The notes below the pieces were generated by a model that saw nothing but the letters and a program-made list of their open reading frames with translations, was not told the origin of the DNA and did no database searches. A stretch of 64,000 bases of DNA from Hwangdonia lutea (lineage in GTDB: Bacteria > Bacteroidota > Bacteroidia > Flavobacteriales > Flavobacteriaceae), in the NCBI RefSeq assembly GCF_032814565.1, contig NZ_CP136521.1:806001-870000 (forward strand), read 5' to 3'. A program made the translations under genes and the position numbers. Each line of letters begins with the position of its first letter. The stretch's first letter is position 1. Of the stretch, positions 23,322 to 32,036 are shown piece after piece.

Positions 23322-23413
23322 CTTAAAAAATTATAATAAATGTTGAAATCAAATATAATCATTTTAATCTTTGATTAACCCGTTATGAATTTTGAATGAA
23401 AATAATTTCAATA

Positions 23414-23534
23414 TGTCAGTTCGAGTTATTTTGAGGAACGAAAAAATGTATCTAGAACCCATTTATGGTTCAAAAATTCTTATTCTCGATACAAATTTCA
23501 CTCATTTCAATCGTAAAACTCACTCGAATTGACA
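23414..23534. repeat. Dispersed inverted repeat (TGTCAGTTCGAGT type)
   Basis: Terminal repeats TGTCAGTTCGAGT and ACTCGAATTGACA match at 12 of 13 positions. The interior holds GAACC/GGTTC and TCTCGATA blocks. A type seen often in flavobacterial gaps from memory; here it stands upstream of the dipeptidyl peptidase gene. Confidence 0.7.
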
Positions 23535-23577
23535 GAATTCTGCCAAAATGCACAACAGGTTTTGATTAATAAATTAT

Positions 23578-23585
23578 TACATTTG
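23578..23585 (+). promoter_or_regulatory. -7 box for the DPP III gene
   Basis: TACATTTG, an exact TAnnTTTG match, about 110 bases before the ATG at 23697 and 26 bases before the ATG of the upstream small ORF. Confidence 0.5.
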
Positions 23586-23610
23586 CTACTCTAAAAATAA
23601 AAATAATACA

Positions 23611-23700
23611 ATGGAGCTTATTTATTTTGAAAATATCATAAATTCCTTAAGCTTAATTGGCTCTTTTTTAGGGAATAACCAAAACATTAAACACTCATGA
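23611..23700 (+). CDS. Candidate 29-codon upstream ORF coupled to DPP III
   Basis: ATG at 23611, TGA at 23698-23700, overlapping the DPP III ATG at 23697 (ATGA). The peptide begins MELIYFENII and ends NNQNIKHS. It lies between a good -7 box and the main gene. The geometry would allow translational coupling. No family is recognised, and a chance ORF is possible. Confidence 0.3.
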   Translation: MELIYFENIINSLSLIGSFLGNNQNIKHS

Positions 23701-25736
23701 AATTAAAATCAGTATTAAGTTTTGCTCTAGCAGCAACCTTTTTGTTATCGTGCGGAAATGACAAATCTGAAAAGAAAACCGATAGGGTTAAAGAAAATCA
23801 GTCCACAGCATTTAATTATAATGTTGAACAGTTTGCAGATATTAAAATATTGCGCTATCAAATTCCAGGCTGGGAACAACTCACTTTAAAAGAGCAAAAG
23901 CTGGTGTATTATTTAACCCAAGCAGGATTGGCAGGTAGAGATATTATGTGGGATCAAAATTACCGACATAATCTTAAAATCAGAAAAGCTTTAGAGCATG
24001 TTTACGCCAATTTTAAAGGCGATAAATCAACCGATGATTGGAAAGCTTTTGAAACCTACCTAAAACGTGTTTGGTTTAGCAATGGTATTCATCACCACTA
24101 TTCCAATGATAAGTTAAAACCTGAATTTTCTTCAGATTATTTAAAAGATTTATTAGCTGAAACCAGCGCCACTTTAGAAGGTGAAGCTTTTGATGTTATT
24201 TTCAACGATGCCGATTCCAAAAAAGTAAATCAGGCCAAAGGCGTTGATAATGTCGCACTTTCAGCAGTTAATTTTTATGGCCCAAATGTTACCAACAAAG
24301 ATGTTGAGACATTTTACGGAAAAATGAAATCTCCAGATCCTAAGAAGCCTTTATCTTATGGATTGAATTCTCAGTTGGTAAAAGAAAATGGTGAATTAAA
24401 AGAACGTGTTTATAAATCTGGTGGTTTATATGGTTCTGCAATCGATGAAATTGTTAAGTGGTTGGAATTGGCAAAAGGCGTAGCTGAAAACGAAGCCCAG
24501 GGCAATGCACTTGGATTATTAATCGATTATTATAAAACAGGCGATTTACAAACTTGGGACGACTACAATGTTGCGTGGACCGCGGCAACCGAAGGCAATA
24601 TAGACTATATTAATAGTTTTATTGAAGTCTACAACGATCCACTTGGGTATAGAGGTTCTTATGAAAGTATCGTTCAAATCAATGATTTTGATATGTCTCA
24701 AAAAATGAAGGTATTATCGGATAATGCCCAATGGTTTGAAGACAACGCACCGTTAATGGACACCCATAAAAAGAAAAATGTGGTTGGCGTAACCTACAAA
24801 GTGGTTAATGTTGCCGGAGAAGCTGGCGATGCCTCTCCAAGTACCCCAATTGGTGTAAACTTACCTAATGCGAATTGGATTCGTGCTGCTGTTGGTAGTA
24901 AATCGGTGTCTTTAGGAAACATTATTCACGCTTACAACAATGCAGGTAGCACAGGACGATTAAAAGAATTTGTGCATGACGACGAAGAATTAAAACTAGA
25001 AGAAGCACACGGGCAACTAGCCGATAAATTACATACGGCGTTGCATGAAGTTATTGGGCACGCATCGGGGCAATTAAACCCTGGCGTTGGCGAAACCAAG
25101 GAAACCCTAAAAAACTATGCCTCTACACTTGAAGAAGGTCGTGCAGATTTGGTTGGGCTTTACTATTTATACCATCCTAAATTACAGGAATTAGGCTTGG
25201 TTAAAGATTGGAAAGCCGTTGGAAAAGCTGCTTATGATGGTTATATTAGAAATGGACTGATGACACAGTTAATCCGTTTAAATTTAGGCGATGATGTTGA
25301 AGAAGCGCACATGCGTAACAGACAGTATGTTTCGGCTTGGGCTTACGAAAAAGGAAAAGCGGATAATGTAATTGAAAAAGTAAACCGCGACGGGAAAACT
25401 TATTTTAATATTAATGATTACGATAAGTTACACGATTTATTCGGACAGTTATTGCGCGAAACCCAGCGTATAAAATCTGAAGGTGATTATGCCGCAGTTG
25501 AAGCTTTAGTGGAAGATTACGGCGTAAAAGTAGACCAAACTATCCACGCTGAAGTTTTAGAACGAAACAAACAGTTTACCTCAGCGCCGTACAGTGGTTT
25601 TGTAAACCCTGTTTTAGTTGCCGAAAAAAATGAAGCCGGAGAAATTACAAGTATTAAGGTGACTCAGCCAGAAACATTTCCCGGACAAATGCTAGAATAC
25701 AGCAAAAACTATAGTTTTTTGCCAGAAGTGAATTAA
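23697..25736 (+). CDS. Dipeptidyl peptidase III-family (M49) lipoprotein
   Basis: 679 residues. A signal peptide with lipobox (TFLLSCGNDK) gives a probable lipidated Cys-20. The zinc motif HEVIGH is at residues 450-455 (HEXXXH of M49) and the second ligand block EEGRAD at 479-484. It matches bacterial DPP III, which releases dipeptides from the N-termini of short peptides; the lipoprotein form would act in the periplasm or outer membrane. The ATG at 23697 gives the expected signal peptide. Single gene with a clear terminator downstream. Confidence 0.9.
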   Translation: MKLKSVLSFALAATFLLSCGNDKSEKKTDRVKENQSTAFNYNVEQFADIKILRYQIPGWEQLTLKEQKLVYYLTQAGLAGRDIMWDQNYRHNLKIRKALEHVYANFKGDKSTDDWKAFETYLKRVWFSNGIHHHYSNDKLKPEFSSDYLKDLLAETSATLEGEAFDVIFNDADSKKVNQAKGVDNVALSAVNFYGPNVTNKDVETFYGKMKSPDPKKPLSYGLNSQLVKENGELKERVYKSGGLYGSAIDEIVKWLELAKGVAENEAQGNALGLLIDYYKTGDLQTWDDYNVAWTAATEGNIDYINSFIEVYNDPLGYRGSYESIVQINDFDMSQKMKVLSDNAQWFEDNAPLMDTHKKKNVVGVTYKVVNVAGEAGDASPSTPIGVNLPNANWIRAAVGSKSVSLGNIIHAYNNAGSTGRLKEFVHDDEELKLEEAHGQLADKLHTALHEVIGHASGQLNPGVGETKETLKNYASTLEEGRADLVGLYYLYHPKLQELGLVKDWKAVGKAAYDGYIRNGLMTQLIRLNLGDDVEEAHMRNRQYVSAWAYEKGKADNVIEKVNRDGKTYFNINDYDKLHDLFGQLLRETQRIKSEGDYAAVEALVEDYGVKVDQTIHAEVLERNKQFTSAPYSGFVNPVLVAEKNEAGEITSIKVTQPETFPGQMLEYSKNYSFLPEVN

Positions 25737-25762
25737 TTAAGTGTTATTAATAATTCCGTTTT

Positions 25763-25802
25763 AAAAAACAGAACCTTATTGTTTTCAAGGTTCTGTTTTT
25801 TT
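25763..25802. terminator. Terminator of DPP III, shared with the small minus-strand gene
   Basis: AAAAAACAGAACCTT and AAGGTTCTGTTTTTT arms, 15 bp, with T-runs on both strands. On the minus strand it overlaps the end of the 28-aa small gene (25785). Confidence 0.85.
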
Positions 25803-25871
25803 GTTTACACTAAAAGCCAAAAGAATCAAATTAACAATAATAAGGATGGCTATAATTACAAGTATTTTCAT
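25785..25871 (-). CDS. Candidate 28-residue single-pass membrane micropeptide
   Basis: ATG at 25871, TGA at 25785. It begins MKILVIIAILIIVNLILLAF and ends SVNKKTEP: a short basic start, a 19-residue hydrophobic helix and a basic tail. Transcription evidence: an ECF-like promoter (GCAACCTTT ... TCTATAG, 25894-25923) is spaced correctly 23 bases before the ATG, and the gene ends in the terminator at 25763-25802. No family is named with confidence. Tiny membrane peptides of this kind are often stress-regulated or toxins; which is unknown. Confidence 0.55.
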   Translation of the reverse strand: MKILVIIAILIIVNLILLAFSVNKKTEP

Positions 25872-25893
25872 GCTTTTAGAATGTTTGTTACTC

Positions 25894-25923
25894 TATAGAT
25901 ACAAAACGTAACAAAAGGTTGCG
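25894..25923 (-). promoter_or_regulatory. ECF-like promoter of the 28-aa membrane peptide
   Basis: The minus strand reads CGCAACCTTTTGTTACG, then TATCTATAG. The GCAACC element and spacing (about 17) match the promoter of the ECF operon at 2918-2950. Confidence 0.45.
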
Positions 25924-26052
25924 TCAAATCTTACATTTATTTATATAACAGTTCAAAAAGGCTTTTCCCTAGTGTGGTTTTGGTTTTTTTTATCAGGTTA
26001 CATAATCATTTAAAAAATAAAGTTTTCTACAAGTTTTTATAATACTAAAGCA

Positions 26053-26096
26053 AAAAGCCTGTTTCAGTCCCAAAGTAATGGGAAGAAACAGGCTTT
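26053..26096 (-). terminator. Terminator of pnp
   Basis: AAAGCCTGTTTC and GAAACAGGCTTT arms with an inner CCC/GGG stem, followed on the minus strand by TTTTTGC. About 25 bases after the pnp stop. Confidence 0.8.
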
Positions 26097-26120
26097 ATTA
26101 AATTATGGATTTAAAAAGGA

Positions 26121-28373
26121 TTAATCCTCTTTCTTACCTTCTCTAGGTTTTCTGTCGTCACGACGATTATCACGTCCGCGATTGTCTCTACCTCTGTTGT
26201 CGCGTCCACCACGATTGTTGTTATCTCTAGGTGGTCTTGCCACATAACCTTCAGGTTTTGGTAAAATAGCTTTACGAGACACCTTTTCTTTACGGGTTCT
26301 AGGGTCAATACCAAAGTATTTCACATCAAAAACATCACCCATTTTCACAACATCCGATACGTTTTCAGTACGTTCCCATGCTAATTCAGAAACATGTAAT
26401 AACACTTCATTTCCTGGAGCTTCAGTATATTCTACTACTGCACCAAAATCAAGCATTTTAATGACCTTAACTTCATACACGCTACCCACTTGAGGCTTAA
26501 ACAATAAAGCATCTATTTTTGCTAAAACAGCATCAATACCTTTACTGCCAACACCTAAAATTTCAACAATACCCTCTTCGGTTACAGGGTCTTCGTTAAT
26601 AACAATAGTTGTATCCGTTTCTTTTTGCAATTCCTGAATTACTTTTCCACCAGGACCAATTAAGGCTCCAATAAACTCATTCGGGATGCGTCTTGTAACC
26701 ATTGTTGGCGCATGTTCTTTAACCTCGGCATTAGGCTCAGCAATGGTATCTGTTAATTTCTCTAAGATATGTAAACGGCCATCACGAGCTTGTTTCAAGG
26801 CATTTACAAGAATTTCATACGAAAGACCTTTTACCTTAATATCCATTTGGCAAGCGGTAATACCATCTGCGGTACCGGTTACTTTAAAATCCATATCACC
26901 TAAATGATCTTCATCACCTAAAATATCCGAAAGAACCGCATACTTTCCTGATTCAGCATCGGAAATCAATCCCATGGCAATACCAGAAACTGGTTTTATC
27001 AATTGAACACCGGCATCCATTAATGCCATAGTTCCGGCACAAACCGTTGCCATTGAAGACGAACCGTTGGATTCTAATATTTCAGAAACAACTCGTACGG
27101 TATAAGGGCTCTCATCTGGCACCATACCTTTTAAAGCACGTTGTGCTAAGTTACCATGTCCTATCTCACGACGCGATGTGCCACGTATGGGTCGCGCTTC
27201 ACCGGTTGAAAATGGAGGAAAGTTATAATGTAAATAGAAACGCTCTTCACCTTCGTAAGATGGCATATCTATTTGGTTAGCTTCTCTTGACGTACCCAAA
27301 GTAACCGTAGCCAATGCTTGTGTTTCACCACGTGTAAAAAGTGCAGAACCATGTGTTGATGGTAAATAATCAACCTCACACCAAATGGGTCTGATTTCAT
27401 CGGTTTTTCTACCATCTAAACGTAAACCTTCATTTAAGGTTAAATCACGAATAGCCGCTTTTTCAGCTTGGTAATAATATTTTGATACTAATCCACCAAA
27501 GTCTTCTAACTCTTCTTCGCTGAACGTAGCTTTGATTTCTTCTTTGATGGCTTCAAACGCAGCGCTTCTTTCGTGTTTAGCAGATCCTGCTTTTGCTATA
27601 GCATACACTTTATCATAAGCCATATCATGAATTTTCTTCGCTAAATCCTCGTCGGTTCTTTCTGGAGCGTATTCACGAACTTCTTTCTTTCCAAATGCTT
27701 CTGCCAATCTTACTTGAGCAGCACATTGTTCTTTAATGGCCTCATGTGCAAACTTAATAGCTTCTGCCATTTCTTCTTCAGAAATCTCATCCATTTCACC
27801 TTCAACCATCATTACAGAATCGGCAGAGGCTCCAATCATCATATCGATATCAGATTCTGCTAATTGAGCACGTGTTGGGTTAATAATGAATTCGCCATTA
27901 ATACGACCAACTCTTGCTTCAGAGATTGGGCATTCAAATGGAAAATCTGATAATTGAATAGCTGCTGAGGCCGCTAATCCTGCCATGGCATCTGGCATAA
28001 CGTCCTCATCATGAGACATTAATTGTATCATCACCTGAGTTTCAGCGTGATAATCTTTTGGAAATAACGGACGTAGTACCCTGTCTACCAAACGCATTGT
28101 CAATACTTCACCATCACTAGGCCTTGCTTCTCTTTTAAAGAAACCACCTGGGTAACGTCCCGAGGCAGCAAATTTTTCTCTGTAATCTACGGTCAACGGT
28201 AAAAAGTCAACATCCGACTGTTTGTAATTGGAAACAACTGTACATAATAACATACATTTTCCAGATCGCACTACAACGCTACCATGCGCTTGTTTTGCTA
28301 ATTTTCCGGTTTCGATAGAAATTTCTCTACCGTCTCCTAGGTCAATGACCTCTTTAAAAACTTTTGGAATCAT
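26121..28373 (-). CDS. pnp: Polyribonucleotide nucleotidyltransferase (PNPase) with RG-rich tail
   Basis: 750 residues from the ATG at 28373 ([28 protein letters not shown] in two pieces); an earlier in-frame ATG would add nine residues without homology, so I reject it. A 3'-5' phosphorolytic exonuclease of RNA. Order: two RNase PH-like domains ([35 protein letters not shown] and [16 protein letters not shown]), a KH domain ([16 protein letters not shown]) and an S1 domain ([20 protein letters not shown]). The last 35 residues are an Asn/Arg/Gly/Asp-rich disordered tail with repeats of RGRDN, not part of E. coli PNPase. It is in the usual rpsO-pnp order, but with repeats between. Confidence 0.97.
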   Translation of the reverse strand: MIPKVFKEVIDLGDGREISIETGKLAKQAHGSVVVRSGKCMLLCTVVSNYKQSDVDFLPLTVDYREKFAASGRYPGGFFKREARPSDGEVLTMRLVDRVLRPLFPKDYHAETQVMIQLMSHDEDVMPDAMAGLAASAAIQLSDFPFECPISEARVGRINGEFIINPTRAQLAESDIDMMIGASADSVMMVEGEMDEISEEEMAEAIKFAHEAIKEQCAAQVRLAEAFGKKEVREYAPERTDEDLAKKIHDMAYDKVYAIAKAGSAKHERSAAFEAIKEEIKATFSEEELEDFGGLVSKYYYQAEKAAIRDLTLNEGLRLDGRKTDEIRPIWCEVDYLPSTHGSALFTRGETQALATVTLGTSREANQIDMPSYEGEERFYLHYNFPPFSTGEARPIRGTSRREIGHGNLAQRALKGMVPDESPYTVRVVSEILESNGSSSMATVCAGTMALMDAGVQLIKPVSGIAMGLISDAESGKYAVLSDILGDEDHLGDMDFKVTGTADGITACQMDIKVKGLSYEILVNALKQARDGRLHILEKLTDTIAEPNAEVKEHAPTMVTRRIPNEFIGALIGPGGKVIQELQKETDTTIVINEDPVTEEGIVEILGVGSKGIDAVLAKIDALLFKPQVGSVYEVKVIKMLDFGAVVEYTEAPGNEVLLHVSELAWERTENVSDVVKMGDVFDVKYFGIDPRTRKEKVSRKAILPKPEGYVARPPRDNNNRGGRDNRGRDNRGRDNRRDDRKPREGKKED

Positions 28374-28392
28374 AAATTTTTTCTTGTAATTC

Positions 28393-28408
28393 GAGCACAA
28401 TCATGCTC
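28393..28408 (-). other. Small hairpin in the pnp leader
   Basis: GAGCA loop TGCTC, about 20 bases before the pnp ATG. In E. coli a leader hairpin controls pnp through RNase III and PNPase itself; whether this does the same is unknown. Confidence 0.3.
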
Positions 28409-28494
28409 AAATCGTGTTAAACAATGGTCGTTGTGTTGTGTGTAGTTGTTGTGTGTTTGACCAATGAAAAACTATAATTAGCTTCTTCTCTTTT

Positions 28495-28580
28495 GTCATT
28501 GCGCGTCACGCTTTTTTTGCGTGATGTGGCAATCTGCCCTTTTTGGAAAGATTACCACGTCGTTACCTCCTCGTAATGAC
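28495..28580. repeat. Dispersed repeat (GTCATTGCG... type) in the rpsO-pnp gap
   Basis: Ends GTCATTGCG and CGTAATGAC, with the internal arms GGCAATCT and AGATTACC forming an inner stem. A second copy of the type is at 55499-55594. Confidence 0.7.
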
Positions 28581-28605
28581 GTCGTAACGTATTTAAATAA
28601 TTTGG

Positions 28606-28686
28606 GCGTTACCTAAAGGTCGGACTTTCCACTATATCTTTTTTGCTTTTAATGGCAAAAAAGGATGCCGCTGCAATCCCTAACGC
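28606..28686 (-). repeat. Dispersed repeat family A, copy 3 (inverted)
   Basis: In minus orientation GCGTTAGGGATTGCAGCGG leads to GGTAACGCCC. The plus-strand ends are GCGTTACC and CCTAACGC, and the centre is the TTTTTTGC/GCAAAAAA hairpin. It lies directly past the rpsO terminator. Confidence 0.8.
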
Positions 28687-28693
28687 TAAAACA

Positions 28694-28719
28694 AAAAAGA
28701 GGCTAAAAGGCCTCTTTTT
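28694..28719 (-). terminator. Terminator of rpsO
   Basis: AAAAAGAGG loop CCTCTTTTT just after the rpsO stop. On the minus strand it is followed by TTTTTTG. Because it comes before pnp, pnp may need its own promoter or readthrough. Confidence 0.7.
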
Positions 28720-28720
28720 C

Positions 28721-28990
28721 TTATTTTCTTAATCCTAATTCTTTAACTATGGCACGATATCTTAAAATATCCTTCTTAGTTAAATAATCTAGTAAAGCAC
28801 GACGCTTTCCTACTAGCTTCACTAACGAGCGCTCTGTATTATAATCTTTACGATTATTTTTTAAGTGCTCTGTTAAGTGGTTAATTCTGTAGGTAAACAA
28901 TGCAATCTGTCCTTCTGCAGAACCAGTGTCTTTCGCATTCTTGCCGTGTTTTTTAAAAATGTTCTCTTTTTCTTTTTGATCTAAATACAT
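28721..28990 (-). CDS. rpsO: 30S ribosomal protein S15
   Basis: 89 residues from the ATG at 28990 (MYLDQKEKENIFKKHG); a longer in-frame reading to 29047 lacks homology and overlaps the promoter. S15 binds 16S rRNA early in 30S assembly. Landmarks: DTGSAEGQIALFTYRINHLTEHL, KNNRKDYNTERSL and LVGKRRALLDYL with RAIVKELGLRK. Gene order rpsO-pnp is as in E. coli, separated here by two repeats. Confidence 0.97.
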   Translation of the reverse strand: MYLDQKEKENIFKKHGKNAKDTGSAEGQIALFTYRINHLTEHLKNNRKDYNTERSLVKLVGKRRALLDYLTKKDILRYRAIVKELGLRK

Positions 28991-29044
28991 GCTAATATTA
29001 TTGTAAATGATTGTTATGCACACGAAAGTCCTTCTTTCGAGCCG

Positions 29045-29052
29045 CAAATGTA
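29045..29052 (-). promoter_or_regulatory. -7 box for rpsO
   Basis: TACATTTG on the minus strand, 54 bases before the ATG at 28990. Confidence 0.5.
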
Positions 29053-29179
29053 GTGTTTTTTTGTGTGTCTACGAATTTTTTTGTAACTTTTACATGTGCT
29101 TAATACGCATTAAGTTTTTTATCGTTAACCAACCCCTTTTAATTAATAGCAACTATAAATTAATTTAAAAGATTAACAG

Positions 29180-30310
29180 ATGAAAACAGTAAAACCTCAA
29201 GGTGCCTTTTCAGATACCTCTTATTTCCTTGAACGCATTTTTAATAACACTTATAATGGTATCGCCATTTTAAATTTAGAGGGCGATTGGTTAAAAGTGA
29301 ACGATAGCGTTTGCGAAATTTTTGGGTATTCAAGAAGAGAACTTTTCAACATGAATATTGATGATATCATATTTAGGGAAGACCTTGGTGTTCACGAAAA
29401 AAAGCATGAAAGCCTAATTCAGGGAAAAATAGACAAATACCGTGTTAAGCAACGTTATTTCCATAAAAACGGTTCGGTTATTACCATTTTAATATATGTG
29501 TCGTTGGTAAGTTACAAAGAAGGACGCCCACACATGATTTGGCAATTTACAGATGTTACAAACCACCAAAAAAGTCAAGATAAATTAAAAATGATGCTTA
29601 GCGTGGTAAAAGAGCAAAACGAACGACTTACAGCCTTTGCCGACATCATTACGCATAATTTACGCTCGCACTCAGGTAATTTATCGATGCTAGCCGAATT
29701 TTTAGAAGAAGATTTCTCGTTGTTAAATCAAAATGAAAATTTTGTGCTTTTAAAAAAAGCCATCGAAAATTTACAGGAAACCATGGCACACTTAACCCAA
29801 GTCGCTAAAATTAAAGAAATCGACGAAAGCGAAACCGAAACTTTAAACTTATACGATTATGTTGAAAAGGCCATTTACAATATTAAGGCCATTGCAAAAA
29901 ACACTAACACAACTATTATTAATGATGTTGATGAAAACTTTTGCGTAAAAGGGATCCCCGCATATTTAGATAGCATTATCTTAAACTTTTTAACCAATGC
30001 CATAAAGTACAGATCTGATAAAAGACTGCCAGAAATAAAACTTACAGCCAACATACAAAATGATTATGTGGTTTTAAACATTGCTGATAATGGCCTAGGA
30101 ATAGATTTAGATAAATATGGCGACAAGCTGTTTCAAATGTACAAAACGTTTCATTGCAACGAAGATGCCATTGGTATTGGCTTATTTATTACTAAAACCC
30201 ATATTGAGTCTATGGGAGGAAAAATTATTGTTACCAGCGAGGTTGATGTAGGCAGTGAGTTTTCCATATATTTTAAATTAGCTGAACCTTCAACCAACTT
30301 AATCGACTAA
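29180..30310 (+). CDS. PAS-domain sensor histidine kinase
   Basis: 376 residues without membrane segments, so a cytoplasmic sensor. PAS at about 15-130 (NTYNGIAILNLEGDWLKVNDSVCEIFGYSRREL, a PAC end near TDVTNHQKSQ). A short coiled stretch leads to the phospho-acceptor His159 (ITHNLRSHSGN). The ATPase domain at about 250-365 has the N box NFLTNAIKYRS, G box DNGLGIDLDKYG and a later GIGLFITKTHIESMGGKI. No response regulator is adjacent, so it is an orphan. PAS ligand unknown. Confidence 0.88.
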   Translation: MKTVKPQGAFSDTSYFLERIFNNTYNGIAILNLEGDWLKVNDSVCEIFGYSRRELFNMNIDDIIFREDLGVHEKKHESLIQGKIDKYRVKQRYFHKNGSVITILIYVSLVSYKEGRPHMIWQFTDVTNHQKSQDKLKMMLSVVKEQNERLTAFADIITHNLRSHSGNLSMLAEFLEEDFSLLNQNENFVLLKKAIENLQETMAHLTQVAKIKEIDESETETLNLYDYVEKAIYNIKAIAKNTNTTIINDVDENFCVKGIPAYLDSIILNFLTNAIKYRSDKRLPEIKLTANIQNDYVVLNIADNGLGIDLDKYGDKLFQMYKTFHCNEDAIGIGLFITKTHIESMGGKIIVTSEVDVGSEFSIYFKLAEPSTNLID

Positions 30311-30426
30311 GAGCTCTTTATTTTGTCAATAATGTCCTCTATTGATTTTGAATGAAGAACCCTTCACAAAATGTTAAATCGTGTTAAAAATTTGCTATTC
30401 CGTTAATAATCATTATATTACTAGCT

Positions 30427-30801
30427 ATGATAAAAGCAGATAAAGACAAATACTCAGACGTTTTAGAAAATTCAATCGCCTATTTGGAAAGCCGTGGTTT
30501 TGAAAACATTAAAGCCGATATTGATGGTTACGAAACACCAAAATCATTCTCAAAAGTAGGAAGCGATATTAGTGTAACTCCAGATATTGTTGCTACAAAA
30601 GAGGGCAGAAAGCATTATTTCGACATAAGCTTAAAATCTGAAAAACCCAAACAACTAAAGTCTAAATGGCTGTTTTTAAACACCTTAAGCAACTTAAAAT
30701 CCCACCGCTTTAAAATAATTACCGCTCGAGGTCATTATAAATACACGCAAGACATGCTTGACGCGGTAAACTTAAGCAACAAAAAGCCAATAAAAATTTA
30801 G
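30427..30801 (+). CDS. Hypothetical protein of 124 residues, possible nuclease fold
   Basis: No recognised family. The sequence (DISVTPDIVATKEGRKHYFDIS, then KWLFLNTLSNLKSHRFKIITARGHYKY) has an alpha-beta pattern with a PD...D-x-S-x-K arrangement that recalls restriction-type nuclease cores, but the lysine spacing is not canonical. It follows the histidine kinase with about 115 bases between. Function unknown; likely a real gene given its ordinary composition and ATG. Confidence 0.6.
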   Translation: MIKADKDKYSDVLENSIAYLESRGFENIKADIDGYETPKSFSKVGSDISVTPDIVATKEGRKHYFDISLKSEKPKQLKSKWLFLNTLSNLKSHRFKIITARGHYKYTQDMLDAVNLSNKKPIKI

Positions 30802-30957
30802 GTTAATCTGATTCGAAACCCGCACACTCAAAATAGCTATAATCCTGTTGTGACGATTGCTTCATTACTTCTCATTAAAAATATAATTGGAAAATGTGAC
30901 TTTTTTAATCCATTGGGGTCTTAAAAAAGAACGCCATTAAAATACTTGGATTATTTT

Positions 30958-30991
30958 GTAACATTTTTTGAAGTTCACACGTATAACTATA
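30958..30991 (+). promoter_or_regulatory. Possible ECF-like promoter of rpoD
   Basis: GTAACATTT, then CGTATAACTATAG with CGT at the same distance as in the ECF operon promoter (23 bases from the G of GTAAC). It stands 44 bases before the rpoD ATG. No good TAnnTTTG box was found here. Confidence 0.35.
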
Positions 30992-31020
30992 GAAGCAGGA
31001 TTAGAAATCCTTAAAAAATA

Positions 31021-31026
31021 AAGGAG
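31021..31026 (+). promoter_or_regulatory. Shine-Dalgarno-like RBS of rpoD
   Basis: AAGGAG, 8 bases before the ATG at 31035. Such motifs are rare in Bacteroidota genes, and most genes here lack one. Confidence 0.45.
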
Positions 31027-31034
31027 AACATTAC

Positions 31035-31898
31035 ATGAGACAACTTAAAATTACGAAGCAGGTTACCAACAGAGAAACGGCATCGTTAGACAAATATCTT
31101 CAAGAAATAGGAAAAGTTGACTTAATTACCGCAGACGAAGAAGTAGAATTAGCACAACGCATTAAAGCTGGAGACCAAATAGCTTTAGAAAAGTTAACGA
31201 AAGCTAATTTACGTTTCGTAGTATCGGTAGCTAAGCAATACCAAAACCAAGGACTTACGTTGCCAGATTTAATTAACGAAGGTAATTTAGGCTTAATTAA
31301 AGCGGCTCAACGTTTTGATGAAACACGTGGTTTTAAATTTATTTCTTATGCTGTTTGGTGGATTCGTCAATCGATTTTACAAGCCTTGGCCGAACAATCG
31401 CGTATTGTACGTTTACCGCTAAATAAAATTGGTTCTATCAACAAAATCAATAAAACGTTTGCCTTTTTAGAACAAAGTCACGAGCGTCCGCCCTCTGCTG
31501 AAGAAATCGCAAAAGAGTTGGATATGACGATTAACGATGTAAAAGAATCCATGAAAAACTCTGGGCGCCATGTAAGTATGGATGCGCCATTGGTTGAAGG
31601 CGAAGACTCTAACTTATACGATGTATTAAATAGTGGTGAATCGCCAAATCCTGATAAGGAATTATTACACGAATCACTACGTACTGAAATTGAAAGAGCA
31701 CTTGAAACCTTAACACCTCGTGAAGCAGATGTTATTCGTTTATACTTTGGACTTGGAAACCAACACCCAATGACTTTAGAGGAAATTGGAGAAACTTTCG
31801 ATTTAACTCGTGAGCGTGTACGACAAATAAAAGAAAAAGCTATTCGTAGGCTAAAACATACGTCTAGAAGTAAAATATTAAAAACTTATTTAGGTTAG
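31035..31898 (+). CDS. rpoD: Primary sigma factor RpoD (sigma-70, short Bacteroidota form)
   Basis: 287 residues; the major housekeeping sigma of Bacteroidota (sigma ABfr type) lacks region 1.1 and is about this long. Landmarks: [20 protein letters not shown], region 2 ([36 protein letters not shown] in two pieces, then [14 protein letters not shown]), region 3 ([10 protein letters not shown]) and region 4 ([34 protein letters not shown]). It recognises the TAnnTTTG promoters found throughout the window. Two terminators follow. Confidence 0.96.
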   Translation: MRQLKITKQVTNRETASLDKYLQEIGKVDLITADEEVELAQRIKAGDQIALEKLTKANLRFVVSVAKQYQNQGLTLPDLINEGNLGLIKAAQRFDETRGFKFISYAVWWIRQSILQALAEQSRIVRLPLNKIGSINKINKTFAFLEQSHERPPSAEEIAKELDMTINDVKESMKNSGRHVSMDAPLVEGEDSNLYDVLNSGESPNPDKELLHESLRTEIERALETLTPREADVIRLYFGLGNQHPMTLEEIGETFDLTRERVRQIKEKAIRRLKHTSRSKILKTYLG

Positions 31899-31928
31899 TA
31901 ATAAAATTACGACTAAATTACGACAACA

Positions 31929-31956
31929 AACAGTTTCACATAACTGTTCGTTTTTT
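31929..31956 (+). terminator. First terminator after rpoD
   Basis: AACAGTT(tcacat)AACTGTT followed by CGTTTTTT. Confidence 0.6.
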
Positions 31957-31968
31957 GATTGATGAAAG

Positions 31969-31999
31969 AACCCGCGGCTGATTACCGCGGGTTTGTTTT
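31969..31999 (+). terminator. Second, GC-rich terminator after rpoD
   Basis: AACCCGCGG(ctgatta)CCGCGGGTT followed by TGTTTTTTT. It lies inside the longer rpe reading frame, which supports starting rpe at 32037. Confidence 0.85.
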
Positions 32000-32006
32000 T
32001 TTATAC

Positions 32007-32014
32007 TATTTTTG
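32007..32014 (+). promoter_or_regulatory. -7 box for rpe
   Basis: TATTTTTG, an exact TAnnTTTG match, 22 bases before the ATG at 32037. Confidence 0.5.
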
Positions 32015-32036
32015 CGCCAATAAATTATACCAAACA

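Noticed and set aside
28991-29047. Longer start for rpsO
   Set aside because: The extra 19 residues lack S15 homology and overlap the -7 box; the ATG at 28990 gives the normal N-terminus.
31959-32036. Longer start for rpe
   Set aside because: It would place the rpoD terminator and the rpe -7 box inside the coding sequence.
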